Shown here: positions 1-8,499 of the stretch, one piece after another
Layout of the letters: every line of letters starts with the position of its first letter
Position numbering within the stretch: position 1 is the stretch's first letter
Assembly (NCBI GenBank): GCA_964640175.1
Contig: CAZXFW010000011.1
Location: forward strand, 1 to 64,000
Length of the DNA: 64,000 nt
Reading direction: 5' to 3'
Source: JACKDX01 sp964640175
GTDB taxonomy: Bacteria > Myxococcota_A > Polyangia > Polyangiales > GCA-016699535
The notes under the pieces: generated by a model
Database searches by the model: none
Told to the model about the DNA's origin: nothing
What the model saw: only the letters and a program-made list of their open reading frames with translations
Program-made: the position numbers and the translations under genes

Positions 1-590
1 GCTCCGTAGAATTGGCTTTCCCTGTGCAATTCCTGCCGTTTGGCATGAGCTTGATCGTAGTCTAAGGACCCTGCGCGAAGGTCAGCGTCAATGGCCATTT
101 GTTTGCCTGGCATGGCATCAAGAGTAAAACGCGCGCCTACTTCTGCAACGCGTTCAGATCCTTTGGCAATTACTAGATATTGCACAATGGTGAGAATAAA
201 AAACACGATGGTGCCTACGACGTAGTTTCCTTGCACCACGTAGGTACCAAAGCTGCGGATCACGTCGCCTGCATCCGCTTGTACAAGGATGAGGCGAGTA
301 GAGGAAATGTTCAGAGCTAAACGGTAGAGTGTACTGATCAATAGGATCGTAGGAAAAGAAGCAAACGCGAGGCCATTGGGTATGTGTGTTGCCGCTAGAA
401 GCAATACGACTGCAAACGCGAGATTAGTGGTAATGAGGATGTCTAATACGGTAGTATGGAGTGGGATGATCATCATCCCCACGATGAGCACGACAAACAC
501 CGTCAAGGCGATCTCAGGAGCTTCTATGGCTTTTAGGCGATGTGGGCTTGGCGTAGTCTGCCACTGCCATAGCCGCGACAAAGCCTTCAT
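1..590 (-). CDS. FHIPEP-family type III export gate protein, SctV-like (partial)
   Basis: N-terminal ~196 residues of an FHIPEP protein, the multi-pass inner-membrane export gate of type III secretion systems and flagella. It runs off the window's left edge. Translation from ATG 590 gives MKALSRLWQW, several hydrophobic segments, the family sequence LALNISSTRLIL, and then ERVAEVGARFTLDALPGKQ followed by AIDADLRAG, which is the conserved cytoplasmic signature. The wording LILVQADAGD and the stretch after DLRAG look closer to injectisome SctV than to flagellar FlhA, but the fragment is too short to be certain. It starts 4 bases after the recR stop, so it is probably co-transcribed with dnaX-recR. 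A SctQ-like protein lies far away at 51476-52603. Confidence 0.88.
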   Translation of the reverse strand, partial: MKALSRLWQWQTTPSPHRLKAIEAPEIALTVFVVLIVGMMIIPLHTTVLDILITTNLAFAVVLLLAATHIPNGLAFASFPTILLISTLYRLALNISSTRLILVQADAGDVIRSFGTYVVQGNYVVGTIVFFILTIVQYLVIAKGSERVAEVGARFTLDAMPGKQMAIDADLRAGSLDYDQAHAKRQELHRESQFYG

Positions 591-594
591 GGTG

Positions 595-1233
595 CTATAG
601 AGCCTTTCGTCCTTCGAAGGCTCGTTCCATAGTGACATGATCCGTAAATTCGAGCTCGCCACCATGGGGCACTCCACTGGCGATGCGGCTAACAATGATT
701 TCAAAGGGGCGAAGCAGCTCTGCAAGATACAATGCGGTAGCTTCTCCTTCGACACTGAGAGGCGTGGCAATGATAACCTCTTTGAGGATGCCCTGACGAA
801 CATGTTCGAGAATCGGAGTTACTTGAATATCTTCAGGATGCACACCGTCTAATGGCGCAAGCAGTTGGTGAAGCACAAAGTAAACTCCGCGATAGGTATT
901 TGTGCGTTCAACGGCAACGAGGTCTTGAACTGTCGCAACAATGCATACGGTTGATGTATCACGGCGATGATCAAGGCAGATGGCACACAGTGTTTCTGAA
1001 CCATAATTTCCACAGCGTTGACATTTTTTGACGCGGTGATGGAGCTCAGAGAAGATTTTGCTCAAAGCATGAGCGTATTCGGGTTGTTGTCGTAGTACAA
1101 AAAAACAAAGGCGACTGGCGGTTCGTTCTCCAATACCAGGAAGTCGAGCAAGTAGTTCTACAAGTTCTGCAATGGGATCGGAGGGACGTAGCGAGGCGAT
1201 CGAAAGGGGTTTAGCTATCGACGAGAGCTTCAT
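595..1233 (-). CDS. recR: Recombination mediator protein RecR
   Basis: 212-residue RecR, which works with RecO (and RecF) to load RecA at single-strand gaps. The N-terminal helix-hairpin-helix is visible as LARLPGIGERTASRLCFF. A four-Cys zinc finger follows (CQRCGNYGSETLCAIC, around residues 66-81), then a Toprim domain (VCIVATVQDLVAVERT) and the C-terminal VPHGGELEFTDHVTMERAF typical of RecR. Length is normal (about 200). It sits 12 bases downstream of dnaX with no ybaB between them, unlike the common dnaX-ybaB-recR order. The downstream FHIPEP gene starts 4 bases after its stop. Confidence 0.97.
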   Translation of the reverse strand: MKLSSIAKPLSIASLRPSDPIAELVELLARLPGIGERTASRLCFFVLRQQPEYAHALSKIFSELHHRVKKCQRCGNYGSETLCAICLDHRRDTSTVCIVATVQDLVAVERTNTYRGVYFVLHQLLAPLDGVHPEDIQVTPILEHVRQGILKEVIIATPLSVEGEATALYLAELLRPFEIIVSRIASGVPHGGELEFTDHVTMERAFEGRKAL

Positions 1234-1245
1234 GAGACGGTTACT

Positions 1246-2940
1246 TTAGTCTACGTCTACACGTACATCAATCTTAGAGGATGCTTCTGAGAAGATTTCC
1301 AAGGCGTCCTTCACGGCAGGATGAGCGAGGGCCTGTTGACGGACCTTTTCCTGACGGGCCTTAATTTGATCTCCTTTTTGCTTAACGAGACTTTCTCTGC
1401 TGGTGGGAGCAGCCCGTGTAATTTCCACTTTAGGAAGGCTGCCAGCGTCTAAATTCATCACGTGGGCAGCAATTTCAGCGACAGCAGCGAGGGCTTCCGG
1501 GCTATCGGCCTGGTGGGCGTAAAACGACTGTTTTTCAAACGCGATCACGATATGATGTGGCTCTAAGCTCTCAATGACGCCATGTTCTAGTACGGCTGCT
1601 AGCGCAGGTCGACTGGTCCGTAAGCGACTTACCACCGCCTCCCACAGTGCGGGTGTGGAAGAGGGTGAAGGGGATGGCTGGGAAGAAGTGGTACGTGCTG
1701 GCTTGGGTGTGGCATGAGGTGCACGTGCGGTGTGCGATGGCTTTGGAACAGGGTTTGAGCGTGCAGGGCGCGAGGGTGTAGGGGTTGGCTCTGTGGAAGG
1801 CTCTTGTGTTAATCCTTCAAGCTCTTCCAAAAGACAGTGCATGTCACGCAGAGCAGGGCTAGCAGCAATCCGCAATAAGCCCATTTCAAGATCCATGCGC
1901 GGAGAGGATGAGTGCACGATATCGTCTAGCAATTTAGAAAGCATGCTGTAGACGCGTTGCAGCTCTAACCCACTCATAGAAGCAAGCAAGGTGCGAGCCT
2001 TGGCTTGTTCATCATCCGTCATGTCGAGGAGTTCGCTCGTTTCTCCAGTCGTTTCAAGTATGACGAAATCACGCATCACTCCCAACAACTGTTTTAACGT
2101 ATGAGCAACGTCCATGCCTTGTTCGCACACCGTATCAATCACATGGAGTACGTGTTTAGGATCGTGCTCCAAAAGCGCATGGGCAAGTTCAAACACCACG
2201 CGGCGATCGGCTATCCCCAGCATGGAAGCCACTTTCGCGTAATCGAGCTGCTCTCCTGCGAACGCAACAATTTGATCTAATAAGGTGAGCGCATCGCGCA
2301 TAGAGCCTGCAGCTTCACGTGCCACCATACTGATAGTTTCGGTGTCAGCGGAGATGGCTTCCTTAGCGAGAATTTCCTGGATACGATTTGCAATGACAGA
2401 AGATGGAATCAGGCGATAGTCATAGCGTTGGCAACGTGAGCGAATGGTGATTGGTACTTTATGTGCTTCCGTTGTGGCCAAGATGAATTTTACATGACTT
2501 GGTGGCTCCTCCAATGTTTTAAGCAATGCGTTAAAAGCACTGTTTGAGAGCATGTGTACTTCATCTACGATGAGCACTTTAAATCGATCGCGTGCAGGTT
2601 GAAATGGCAAAGTTTCTTGAAGGCGACGGACGTCTTCAACGCTGTTATTTGACGCCCCGTCGATTTCAATCACGTCCATGTCAGTTCCAGCAGTGATTTC
2701 CTTGCAGGGTGCACACGTGTTGCAAGGGTCGATACTGGGGCCTGTCTCACAATTGAGAGCTTTCGCAAGAATACGGGCTGTTGTGGTTTTTCCGACGCCT
2801 CGAACCCCAGTCAGCAAGAAGGCATGGGCTACACGGTTGCTCGTGATGGCATTGCACAACGTGCGTGTGACGTGTTCTTGCCCTATCAGATCTGAGAAGC
2901 GTTGGGGGCGGTATTTGCGTGCGAGGACAGTATAGCTCAT
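1246..2940 (-). CDS. dnaX: DNA polymerase III subunit gamma/tau
   Basis: 564-residue clamp-loader ATPase. Walker A is GVRGVGKTTTARI (residues 45-57), a zinc module uses Cys64, 73, 76 and 79, Walker B is LIVDEVHML, and the SRC sensor is seen in IRSRCQRYDYR. A Pro/Ser/Ala-rich linker (about 385-440) leads to a C-terminal tau-like domain. I see no obvious A-rich slippery site for a gamma frameshift. The ATG at 2940 has no clear Shine-Dalgarno. It is divergent from the TPR gene beginning at 2988, and recR follows 12 bases after its stop. Confidence 0.97.
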   Translation of the reverse strand: MSYTVLARKYRPQRFSDLIGQEHVTRTLCNAITSNRVAHAFLLTGVRGVGKTTTARILAKALNCETGPSIDPCNTCAPCKEITAGTDMDVIEIDGASNNSVEDVRRLQETLPFQPARDRFKVLIVDEVHMLSNSAFNALLKTLEEPPSHVKFILATTEAHKVPITIRSRCQRYDYRLIPSSVIANRIQEILAKEAISADTETISMVAREAAGSMRDALTLLDQIVAFAGEQLDYAKVASMLGIADRRVVFELAHALLEHDPKHVLHVIDTVCEQGMDVAHTLKQLLGVMRDFVILETTGETSELLDMTDDEQAKARTLLASMSGLELQRVYSMLSKLLDDIVHSSSPRMDLEMGLLRIAASPALRDMHCLLEELEGLTQEPSTEPTPTPSRPARSNPVPKPSHTARAPHATPKPARTTSSQPSPSPSSTPALWEAVVSRLRTSRPALAAVLEHGVIESLEPHHIVIAFEKQSFYAHQADSPEALAAVAEIAAHVMNLDAGSLPKVEITRAAPTSRESLVKQKGDQIKARQEKVRQQALAHPAVKDALEIFSEASSKIDVRVDVD

Positions 2941-2987
2941 AGTGGAATTTGTACGAGCTATACTACTCTGCTAAAAGTGATGCCACT

Positions 2988-3986
2988 ATGAACGGGCGAT
3001 GGCTTGGTATATTGTGGATTTTATGGGCAGTTTCCCCAGTATCTGCGCAGGACGTGCGGGTTTTAGCAAGGCAACACTTTGAAGAAGGTGTACGCCGGTT
3101 TGACGCGCGAGATTACGAAAGTGCTTTGATAGAGTTTCACGAAGCGTATAGGCTCAAGCCACATCCCAGCGTGCGGGTCAATATCGCCAATTGTTACGAG
3201 CGGTTAGGCAAGCCGGTTGAAGCGGTTACGCATTACGAGGCCTATTTAGAAGAAGCTGGTTCGACACTTGCCGTGGCAGAGCGGCGCCAAATCAAACGTA
3301 CAGTCACTCGACTGCAGCACAGTATCGGGACACTCACTCTGGAGTTATCGCCGCCTGGTGCCAATGTGCGCATCGATGGGCAGCCTTTGATCCAAAACGA
3401 TCGTGGATCTATTTCTTTATCTCAAGGGGGCCACATCCTGGAAGTGGACGCGGTGGGCTATGCCTCTGAGCGACGTCAGATAGCCATTCATGGAAAAGAG
3501 CGCACCGTGGAGACAATTGCGCTTTCTCCCGCGGTCTCTAAGCCTACGGCTGAGCCTGCAACCACAGACACCAATTCGGCTGATGAAGGGGCGCTTCACT
3601 TTAGGCTTACGACTCCCGTGCTTGTGGCAGGCGGGGTGACAGCGGCGTTACTTGTAAGCGCAATTGTGACCGGCGTTTTGGCGCTTAACGCGGACAGCGA
3701 CTTCGACGATGCGCTGGCCCGGTCCCGCAATACGAGCTTAAGCAATGAAGAGCGGCAACGTGCCGTCCAAGAAGGTGAAGATGCAGCAGATAGTGCGAAC
3801 ACGCTTGCGACAGTGACAGATGTATTACTCGTAAGCACGGTCATTGGAGCAGGAGTCACGACGTTTTTGTTGTTTAACGAGGCTGAAAGGAGACCTCAAA
3901 ACGCGCAAGCTCACCGCGACAAGTTTATGGCGAGTCCGTATTTTGATGCGCATCAGGCAGGGCTGACATTGAAAGGCCGGTTTTGA
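2988..3986 (+). CDS. TPR and PEGA-domain envelope protein with two-helix C-terminal module
   Basis: 332 residues from ATG 2988, chosen over the in-frame TTG at 2949 because it puts a signal peptide (MNGRWLGILWILW..VSAQ) at the N-terminus. TPR-like helices follow (LARQHFEEGVRRFDARDYE), then a PEGA-type beta domain (GTLTLELSPPGANVRIDG). Two hydrophobic segments come next: one around LVAGGVTAALLVSAIVTGVL, the second around VLLVSTVIGAGVTTFLLF, separated by an acidic helical loop. The protein ends AGLTLKGRF, a C-terminal aromatic strand like the beta-signal of outer-membrane proteins. The same module (VTGV[LM]AL, then a second helix, then terminal F) occurs in the TPR protein at 15643-16437. Its TGA overlaps the TTG of the next gene. 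Role unknown; probably envelope. Confidence 0.85.
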   Translation: MNGRWLGILWILWAVSPVSAQDVRVLARQHFEEGVRRFDARDYESALIEFHEAYRLKPHPSVRVNIANCYERLGKPVEAVTHYEAYLEEAGSTLAVAERRQIKRTVTRLQHSIGTLTLELSPPGANVRIDGQPLIQNDRGSISLSQGGHILEVDAVGYASERRQIAIHGKERTVETIALSPAVSKPTAEPATTDTNSADEGALHFRLTTPVLVAGGVTAALLVSAIVTGVLALNADSDFDDALARSRNTSLSNEERQRAVQEGEDAADSANTLATVTDVLLVSTVIGAGVTTFLLFNEAERRPQNAQAHRDKFMASPYFDAHQAGLTLKGRF

Positions 3987-5383
3987 AGATGAGAATCGTT
4001 GGATTGGTATCGACCTTAATCCTGTATGGTTGTAGCACCATCGTCGATGCGGACAGTTCCCGTTTGCAGGATTCTGGTGTTCCAGTGGAGTGTGATCTCG
4101 ACTGCAACGACAATGTAGAGTGTACGCGCGATGAGTGCACTAACAATGCGTGTCAGCATGTGCCTATCAGTGGGCGTTGCGACACAGGCTTTGTGTGTGA
4201 TCCCAATGCCACTGGATCAGGCTGTGTGCCTGAAGACTGCGATCTCGATTGTACCCAAATTCCAGGGTGTCCTGGCGATAGCTGCTACGATTGCGATCAA
4301 GCGGGCTATTGCAATGCCACGGGGAGTGCGTGTCTCTATCATTTCCGTGATGCGGATGAAGATGGGCATTCTGTGGCACAGGCTGGTTCAGACGACTGCA
4401 GCGAGCTTGATCCCAATGCCGATGACTGCGATGACACTAACCCTGATCGTCACCCTGATCATCCTGAAGTGTGTGACGGATTAGATAATAATTGTGACGA
4501 CGTCGAAGACAACGGGCCTTGTCTTGGTGACAGGTGCACCAATCCCCTTGAGATCACATTGTCAGACGGAAGCTTTATTCACGAGGGGGAGCTACTCTAC
4601 TATGAAAATGATTTTTTCTCTCCTATCGATGACCCCATGGGCAGCCACTGCAATCAGTCGGGTGGTCGGGATGTCGTTTACAGGTTCCAAGTAAGTCAGC
4701 GTGTGGATCTTCATATCAAAGCTGAGTCTACCAGCAGCCCTGCCATCGATCCTGTCCTTGCGGTTCGAAGTGCATCGAGTTGTTCTAGTGGTGGCCTAAA
4801 CGACTTTACCTACAATGGGACGTGTCATAACGATATCAATGCAGCCAATACGAATAGCAGTATCTTCATACAGAGCTATGGAGGCGCAGGATCCAAGCCA
4901 CTCTTTATTCTGCTTAAGGGTTACAACAGCAGCTCTACCGGTTCTTTCAAGCTTACGGTAACGGCAACTGCAGCCACAGGGCCGATGTGCAGCAATAGCG
5001 ATAGTCAAATCATGAACATCTCCGAAGGCGGCTTGTTAATTTCGCGCCTTGGTCCCGATGGGAACAGTTCCGGCGCGTTTGGGAATTGTGAAGATGGAGA
5101 GGGAAGCGCCTACGGTGACAGCGCTGCCAGATTTAATCTTGCTTCGGCTGGCGTCCAAGGCTCTGGAAGTTTAGAAGCGGTTTCCTCTTCCTTTAATCCG
5201 ATTATGTACCTATTCAAGGATAGCTGCAGCGGAACCCAGGTGATCTGCACCGAAGAAGGAAACCCGTTAGCGTTGGGATTTCTCGGTTGGAATCTCGACC
5301 TTGGTACCAAGAACTACGTGATCATCGACGGCGGTGATGAAGATGACCTCTTTTTCTTGCGCTATCAACCACCGGAGCCGTAA
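3983..5383 (+). CDS. Lipoprotein with MopE-like Asp/Cys metal-binding motif
   Basis: 466 residues. The N-terminus MKMRIVGLVSTLILYGCS carries a lipobox (LYGC), so it should be a lipoprotein. An Asp/Cys-rich region (residues ~32-175) has EGF-like Cys spacing, then DDCDDTNPDRHP and EVCDGLDNNCDD, the putative metal-binding motif known from MopE-type and many myxobacterial proteins. The remaining ~290 residues are beta-rich, Ser/Gly-rich, with paired Cys, resembling pre-peptidase C-terminal-like domains. Start: TTG 3983 overlaps the upstream TGA (TTGA) and has GAAAGG about 6 bases upstream. ATG 3989 is the alternative and keeps the signal peptide. A two-gene unit with the upstream TPR/PEGA protein; the arrangement recurs at 15643-18359. 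Confidence 0.85.
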   Translation: MKMRIVGLVSTLILYGCSTIVDADSSRLQDSGVPVECDLDCNDNVECTRDECTNNACQHVPISGRCDTGFVCDPNATGSGCVPEDCDLDCTQIPGCPGDSCYDCDQAGYCNATGSACLYHFRDADEDGHSVAQAGSDDCSELDPNADDCDDTNPDRHPDHPEVCDGLDNNCDDVEDNGPCLGDRCTNPLEITLSDGSFIHEGELLYYENDFFSPIDDPMGSHCNQSGGRDVVYRFQVSQRVDLHIKAESTSSPAIDPVLAVRSASSCSSGGLNDFTYNGTCHNDINAANTNSSIFIQSYGGAGSKPLFILLKGYNSSSTGSFKLTVTATAATGPMCSNSDSQIMNISEGGLLISRLGPDGNSSGAFGNCEDGEGSAYGDSAARFNLASAGVQGSGSLEAVSSSFNPIMYLFKDSCSGTQVICTEEGNPLALGFLGWNLDLGTKNYVIIDGGDEDDLFFLRYQPPEP

Positions 5384-5408
5384 CCTTGAAAATCTTTCAT
5401 TTTCAAGG
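5384..5408. terminator. Hairpin between convergent genes
   Basis: A perfect 10-base inverted repeat, CCTTGAAAAT / ATTTTCAAGG, with a 5-base loop, begins directly after the stop at 5383 and lies between two convergent genes. There is no U-tract on either strand, so a role in termination or mRNA 3'-end protection is inferred from position and symmetry only. Confidence 0.55.
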
Positions 5409-5427
5409 GCCTGTGTGTGTCAGACCG

Positions 5428-6702
5428 TTAGATTTCAAACTCGGCTAAATCGAGGATTTCGCGTATGCGGTAAAGGAAGCTGTTGGCTCCCACGCCATCG
5501 ACAATGCGATGGTCGTAGGTGAGGGCCATGTGCATGATGGGGTGGATTGCCATCAGATCTTCTCCATCTTTTTCGACGACCACGACCCGCTTTTTGATTT
5601 CACCGATACGCAGAATGCCTACGTTGGGTTGGGAAATAATGGCGCCTCCGACGAGATTTCCCATGCGTCCTGGATTCGAGATGGTAAACGTCTTTCCAGC
5701 CAGGTCATCAGGAGTAAGCTTGCCTTCACGGCTTCGCTCAGCGATTTCGTCGATGGCTTTGGCGAGCCCGCGCACAGAGAGCTCATCCGCGTTGCGGATG
5801 ACCGGCACAACTAACCCATCGGGCGTGTCCACAGCAATGCCAAGATTGATATCTTTGAGCAACACATACGCGTCGTCCAGCACACGAGCATTAAGAATAC
5901 GGTACTCCCGCAATGTTCTGGCACAGGCTGCGGCCACAAAGGCGAGATAGGTAAGATTAATGCCCTCGCTCTTGAGTTGTTTCTTATTGGCGTCTCGTAA
6001 GAGCGTGGTTTGATGCATGTCGCATTCGGCAAAGGTCACCACCTGTGGCGAGGTGTGCTTGGAGTACAGCATGTGCTCGGCAATGATTCTGCGGCGGCGG
6101 GTAAAGGGCACCACTTCGTCCCCCGGCTTTTTCACATACGGGGGCACGTGAAACTGAGGCGCGGCTGGCGTAGGGGCCTTGGCCATGGGTGCGCCGCCAT
6201 GGGTGGTTAATGCTTTAGCCCGCTCCGCACTTGTCAACGGTTGGTTGTCCGTACTGCCGGAGGTCAAGCCTTGTTCACGTGCAGCCTTTCGAATGGAAGG
6301 CGGGGCATGCAGCGTTGTTTCTTCGGTGGTCACCGAGACAGGCGGAGGGGGCTCTGGAACCACCGGCTCGCTGCTCTTGGCCTGTACGGGTTGCGGCTGT
6401 GGGGGCAGTTGCGACTTCGTATCAGCCTGCTTCCTGCTTTTGGTCTCGCCCGTTTTTTTGCTCGTAGCTGCCTCATCGATTTCACACAATCCTTGGCCTA
6501 CGGCGATGGTTGCGCCTTCCTGAGCGAGGATTCTAGTGATTGTCCCTGCCGAGGGTGCAGGCAGTTCACTGTCTGCTTTGTCGGTAAGGACTTCGACCAA
6601 AGGCTGGTCTTTTTCAACACGGTCACCTTCTTGGACCAGCCATTTGCCAATGGTGCCTTCGAATACGCTTTCGCCCAACTGGGGCATGGTTACGACAGCC
6701 AT
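5428..6702 (-). CDS. 2-oxoacid dehydrogenase complex E2 (dihydrolipoyl acyltransferase)
   Basis: 424 residues. An N-terminal lipoyl domain has the lipoylated Lys42 in EVLTDKADSELPAP. A Pro-rich linker is followed by a peripheral subunit-binding domain (around PPSIRKAAREQGL) and a C-terminal acyltransferase domain ending in the active site DHRIVDGVGANSF (His398, Asp402). These are the core subunits of pyruvate, 2-oxoglutarate or branched-chain 2-oxoacid dehydrogenase complexes, passing the acyl group from E1 to CoA. The substrate cannot be told from sequence; the single lipoyl domain and MPQLGESVFEGTI start fit SucB or BkdB types. No E1 or E3 gene is next to it, which is unusual. Convergent with the gene ending at 5383. 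Confidence 0.93.
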   Translation of the reverse strand: MAVVTMPQLGESVFEGTIGKWLVQEGDRVEKDQPLVEVLTDKADSELPAPSAGTITRILAQEGATIAVGQGLCEIDEAATSKKTGETKSRKQADTKSQLPPQPQPVQAKSSEPVVPEPPPPVSVTTEETTLHAPPSIRKAAREQGLTSGSTDNQPLTSAERAKALTTHGGAPMAKAPTPAAPQFHVPPYVKKPGDEVVPFTRRRRIIAEHMLYSKHTSPQVVTFAECDMHQTTLLRDANKKQLKSEGINLTYLAFVAAACARTLREYRILNARVLDDAYVLLKDINLGIAVDTPDGLVVPVIRNADELSVRGLAKAIDEIAERSREGKLTPDDLAGKTFTISNPGRMGNLVGGAIISQPNVGILRIGEIKKRVVVVEKDGEDLMAIHPIMHMALTYDHRIVDGVGANSFLYRIREILDLAEFEI

Positions 6703-6864
6703 GCGCGGTTTCTAGCGTCATTTGATGCATAGAGCAATAGAATGAACCTGTTCAAGGGCGTAGGTGGATGTAAGGGGATAACCTCCCTAAATTCTTGACT
6801 AATCAAGAGTGCGTGCCATGGTGATCAAGGGTAGTCTTTGGCTTAGGATTTGGGGGAGGGGTGC

Positions 6865-8166
6865 ATGCGATCGTGGCATTGGCTCGTGCTTGGCGTGCTG
6901 TTGTGTCTGTGTGCGTGCTCGGGGGATAAGCCCAGTAACAATGGGTATGGCAAAGCGTGTGCGGGAGGTCCTAGCGAGGGTGGCTGTGGTACAGCATGCA
7001 AGAACAATTCTTCAGCATGTGCTGCAGGTCTATATTGTGCGTCGGATGGGTTTTGCCATGCGGACTGCAGCATCGAAAGAGAGATCCTTTGTGACAATGG
7101 ATTGGTATGCGTCAGCAATGGGTATTGTGTGGATTACGGGACACCTGATGACGATGGGGGTGTGTGCGGGAACGTGAAAATCACGGGCAAGAATGCCAAG
7201 CCCAACGTGATGCTCATTGTGGATCAGTCTAGCAGCATGGATGCTGATTTCGGCGACGGCGCCAATCCCCCATCCCGCTGGAACGTTCTTCGCGATTTGT
7301 TGATTGGTAGATCGGGCGACCGTCCTGCTGGCTTGGTATACGATCTGCAGGACCAAGTGCAGTTTGGCTTTGTGGTTTATTCAGCCAGAGCAGTGGGTGA
7401 TTCCCCCGTACAGCAAGCGGATACAGTATGTCCCATGCTCAACAATCCTGGCAGCATGAACAACGAGCAATCGATTATTTCCTTTGCTTTGAATAACTAT
7501 ACGGAAATCAGTGGGTTTTATGGCCCTGCCGGAATGGTCGATGAGACCCCGACTGGGGATGCCATCACGCTGATCACTGATAAAATCGGCACCCCGAGTA
7601 GCTACGAAGATCCGGTGGTGTTCATTTTGGCGACGGATGGCGAGCCAGACCGTTGTGAAGCGCTTAATCCTAACAATAATAATCCTGCTGCACAAAATGA
7701 GGCGATCGACGCCGTGTCATCTGCGTACGATCTAAGCATCAAGACATTCGTGATTGCGATTGGTAATGAAGTGTCTAACACGCATGCCCAGGCAGTGGCT
7801 GCGGCAGGGCAAGGCATCAGTCCCGTTCCGCCCCTGACCAATGAGCTGTTTTACAGGCCGAGTGGAAAAGATGCGTTGGAAGAAGCGCTTGAAACGATTA
7901 TCCGTGGGGAGCGGCCGTGTACGTTTGAGATCGATGGCACCATCGAGGACATGGATCGTGTGTGTGAAGGCTCGGTGCGTTTGTTTACAGAGGCCGAGCC
8001 CGAGGGCCGTGAGCTTGCATGCAACGATGCCGATGGATGGGGAGCGGTGGATGCCGATACGATTGAGATCCGTGGTCAAGCATGCACGGACTACCGTTCA
8101 AGCAACCAGGCGTCGGTGGAAGGGGTGTTCCCCTGTGGTATCGTGGACGGCGGGTTTGTGTTTTAG
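6865..8166 (+). CDS. VWA-domain lipoprotein with Cys-rich N-terminus
   Basis: 433 residues from ATG 6865, preceded by the strong purine run GGGGGAGGGG. Signal peptide MRSWHWLVLGVLLCLCACSG places the acylated Cys at about residue 18. A Cys-rich segment (residues 32-90, spaced CASDGFCHADC) precedes a von Willebrand A domain. The metal-ion-dependent adhesion site is intact: D120-Q-S-S-S in MLIVDQSSSMD, a Thr in TPTGDA, and the Asp in ILATDGEPD. The last ~90 residues are Cys-containing. Known members of this family are surface-exposed or periplasmic ligand binders; no ligand can be inferred here. A paralogue with a different layout lies at 10118-12067. It ends a few bases before convergent tRNA genes. 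Confidence 0.9.
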   Translation: MRSWHWLVLGVLLCLCACSGDKPSNNGYGKACAGGPSEGGCGTACKNNSSACAAGLYCASDGFCHADCSIEREILCDNGLVCVSNGYCVDYGTPDDDGGVCGNVKITGKNAKPNVMLIVDQSSSMDADFGDGANPPSRWNVLRDLLIGRSGDRPAGLVYDLQDQVQFGFVVYSARAVGDSPVQQADTVCPMLNNPGSMNNEQSIISFALNNYTEISGFYGPAGMVDETPTGDAITLITDKIGTPSSYEDPVVFILATDGEPDRCEALNPNNNNPAAQNEAIDAVSSAYDLSIKTFVIAIGNEVSNTHAQAVAAAGQGISPVPPLTNELFYRPSGKDALEEALETIIRGERPCTFEIDGTIEDMDRVCEGSVRLFTEAEPEGRELACNDADGWGAVDADTIEIRGQACTDYRSSNQASVEGVFPCGIVDGGFVF

Positions 8167-8170
8167 AGGG

Positions 8171-8243
8171 TGGGCCATGAAGGACTTGAACCTTCAGCCA
8201 ATGGATTAAGAATCCACTGCTCTACCAATTGAGCTAATGGCCC
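8171..8243 (-). tRNA. tRNA-Lys(CTT)
   Basis: On the minus strand the sequence folds as a cloverleaf: acceptor GGGCCAT pairs with ATGGCCC, the anticodon loop is TTCTTAA (CTT) on stem GTGGA/TCCAT, and the T-arm is GAAGG-TTCAAGT-CCTTC. The discriminator is A and CCA is not encoded. Last of three tRNAs in a row (His, Arg, Lys in transcription order). Confidence 0.95.
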
Positions 8244-8262
8244 TAGAGGCGGTGTAACGAAG

Positions 8263-8336
8263 CGCGCCCGGGAGGATTCGAACCTCCGACCTGCGGATTC
8301 GAAGTCCGATGCTCTATCCAGCTGAGCTACAGGCGC
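8263..8336 (-). tRNA. tRNA-Arg(TCG)
   Basis: Cloverleaf on the minus strand: acceptor GCGCCTG with CGGGCGC, anticodon loop CTTCGAA (TCG), T-arm GGAGG-TTCGAAT-CCTCC. The first anticodon-stem pair is a mismatch, as I recall from other tRNA-Arg(TCG). It reads CGA (and possibly CGG) codons. CCA not encoded. Confidence 0.95.
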
Positions 8337-8364
8337 AACAGGGGTAACCATGTCAAAGAAACGG

Positions 8365-8437
8365 GGTGGGCGACGGGAATTGAACCCGCGACCACTGGAG
8401 CCACAATCCAGTGCTCTACCACTGAGCTACGCCCACC
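8365..8437 (-). tRNA. tRNA-His(GTG)
   Basis: Minus-strand cloverleaf with anticodon loop TTGTGGC (GTG) on stem CTGGA/TCCAG. The extra 5' G opposite discriminator C, diagnostic of tRNA-His, is encoded (8437 and 8365). Acceptor GTGGGCG pairs with CGCCCAC. First of the three-tRNA unit. Confidence 0.95.
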
Positions 8438-8499
8438 ACAGAAGCGCGGCAGAGTGTAGTCGTCCATCCACAGAACACAAGAGGGGAAAATAGCTCAAT

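Noticed and set aside
1..590. Assignment of the first gene as flagellar flhA
   Set aside because: The family match is sure, but the wording favours SctV; no flagellar gene is in the window, so no symbol is given.
5519..6732. Several plus-strand ORFs antisense to the E2 gene
   Set aside because: Arise from the GC-rich coding frame of E2; no ribosome sites or domains.
6795..6815. CTTGA-CTAA-TCAAG palindrome upstream of the VWA gene
   Set aside because: Five-base arms are expected by chance; no second copy seen.
8163..8351. A 62-residue ORF over the tRNA cluster
   Set aside because: It reads through tRNA-Lys and tRNA-Arg on the same strand; the cloverleaves explain the sequence.
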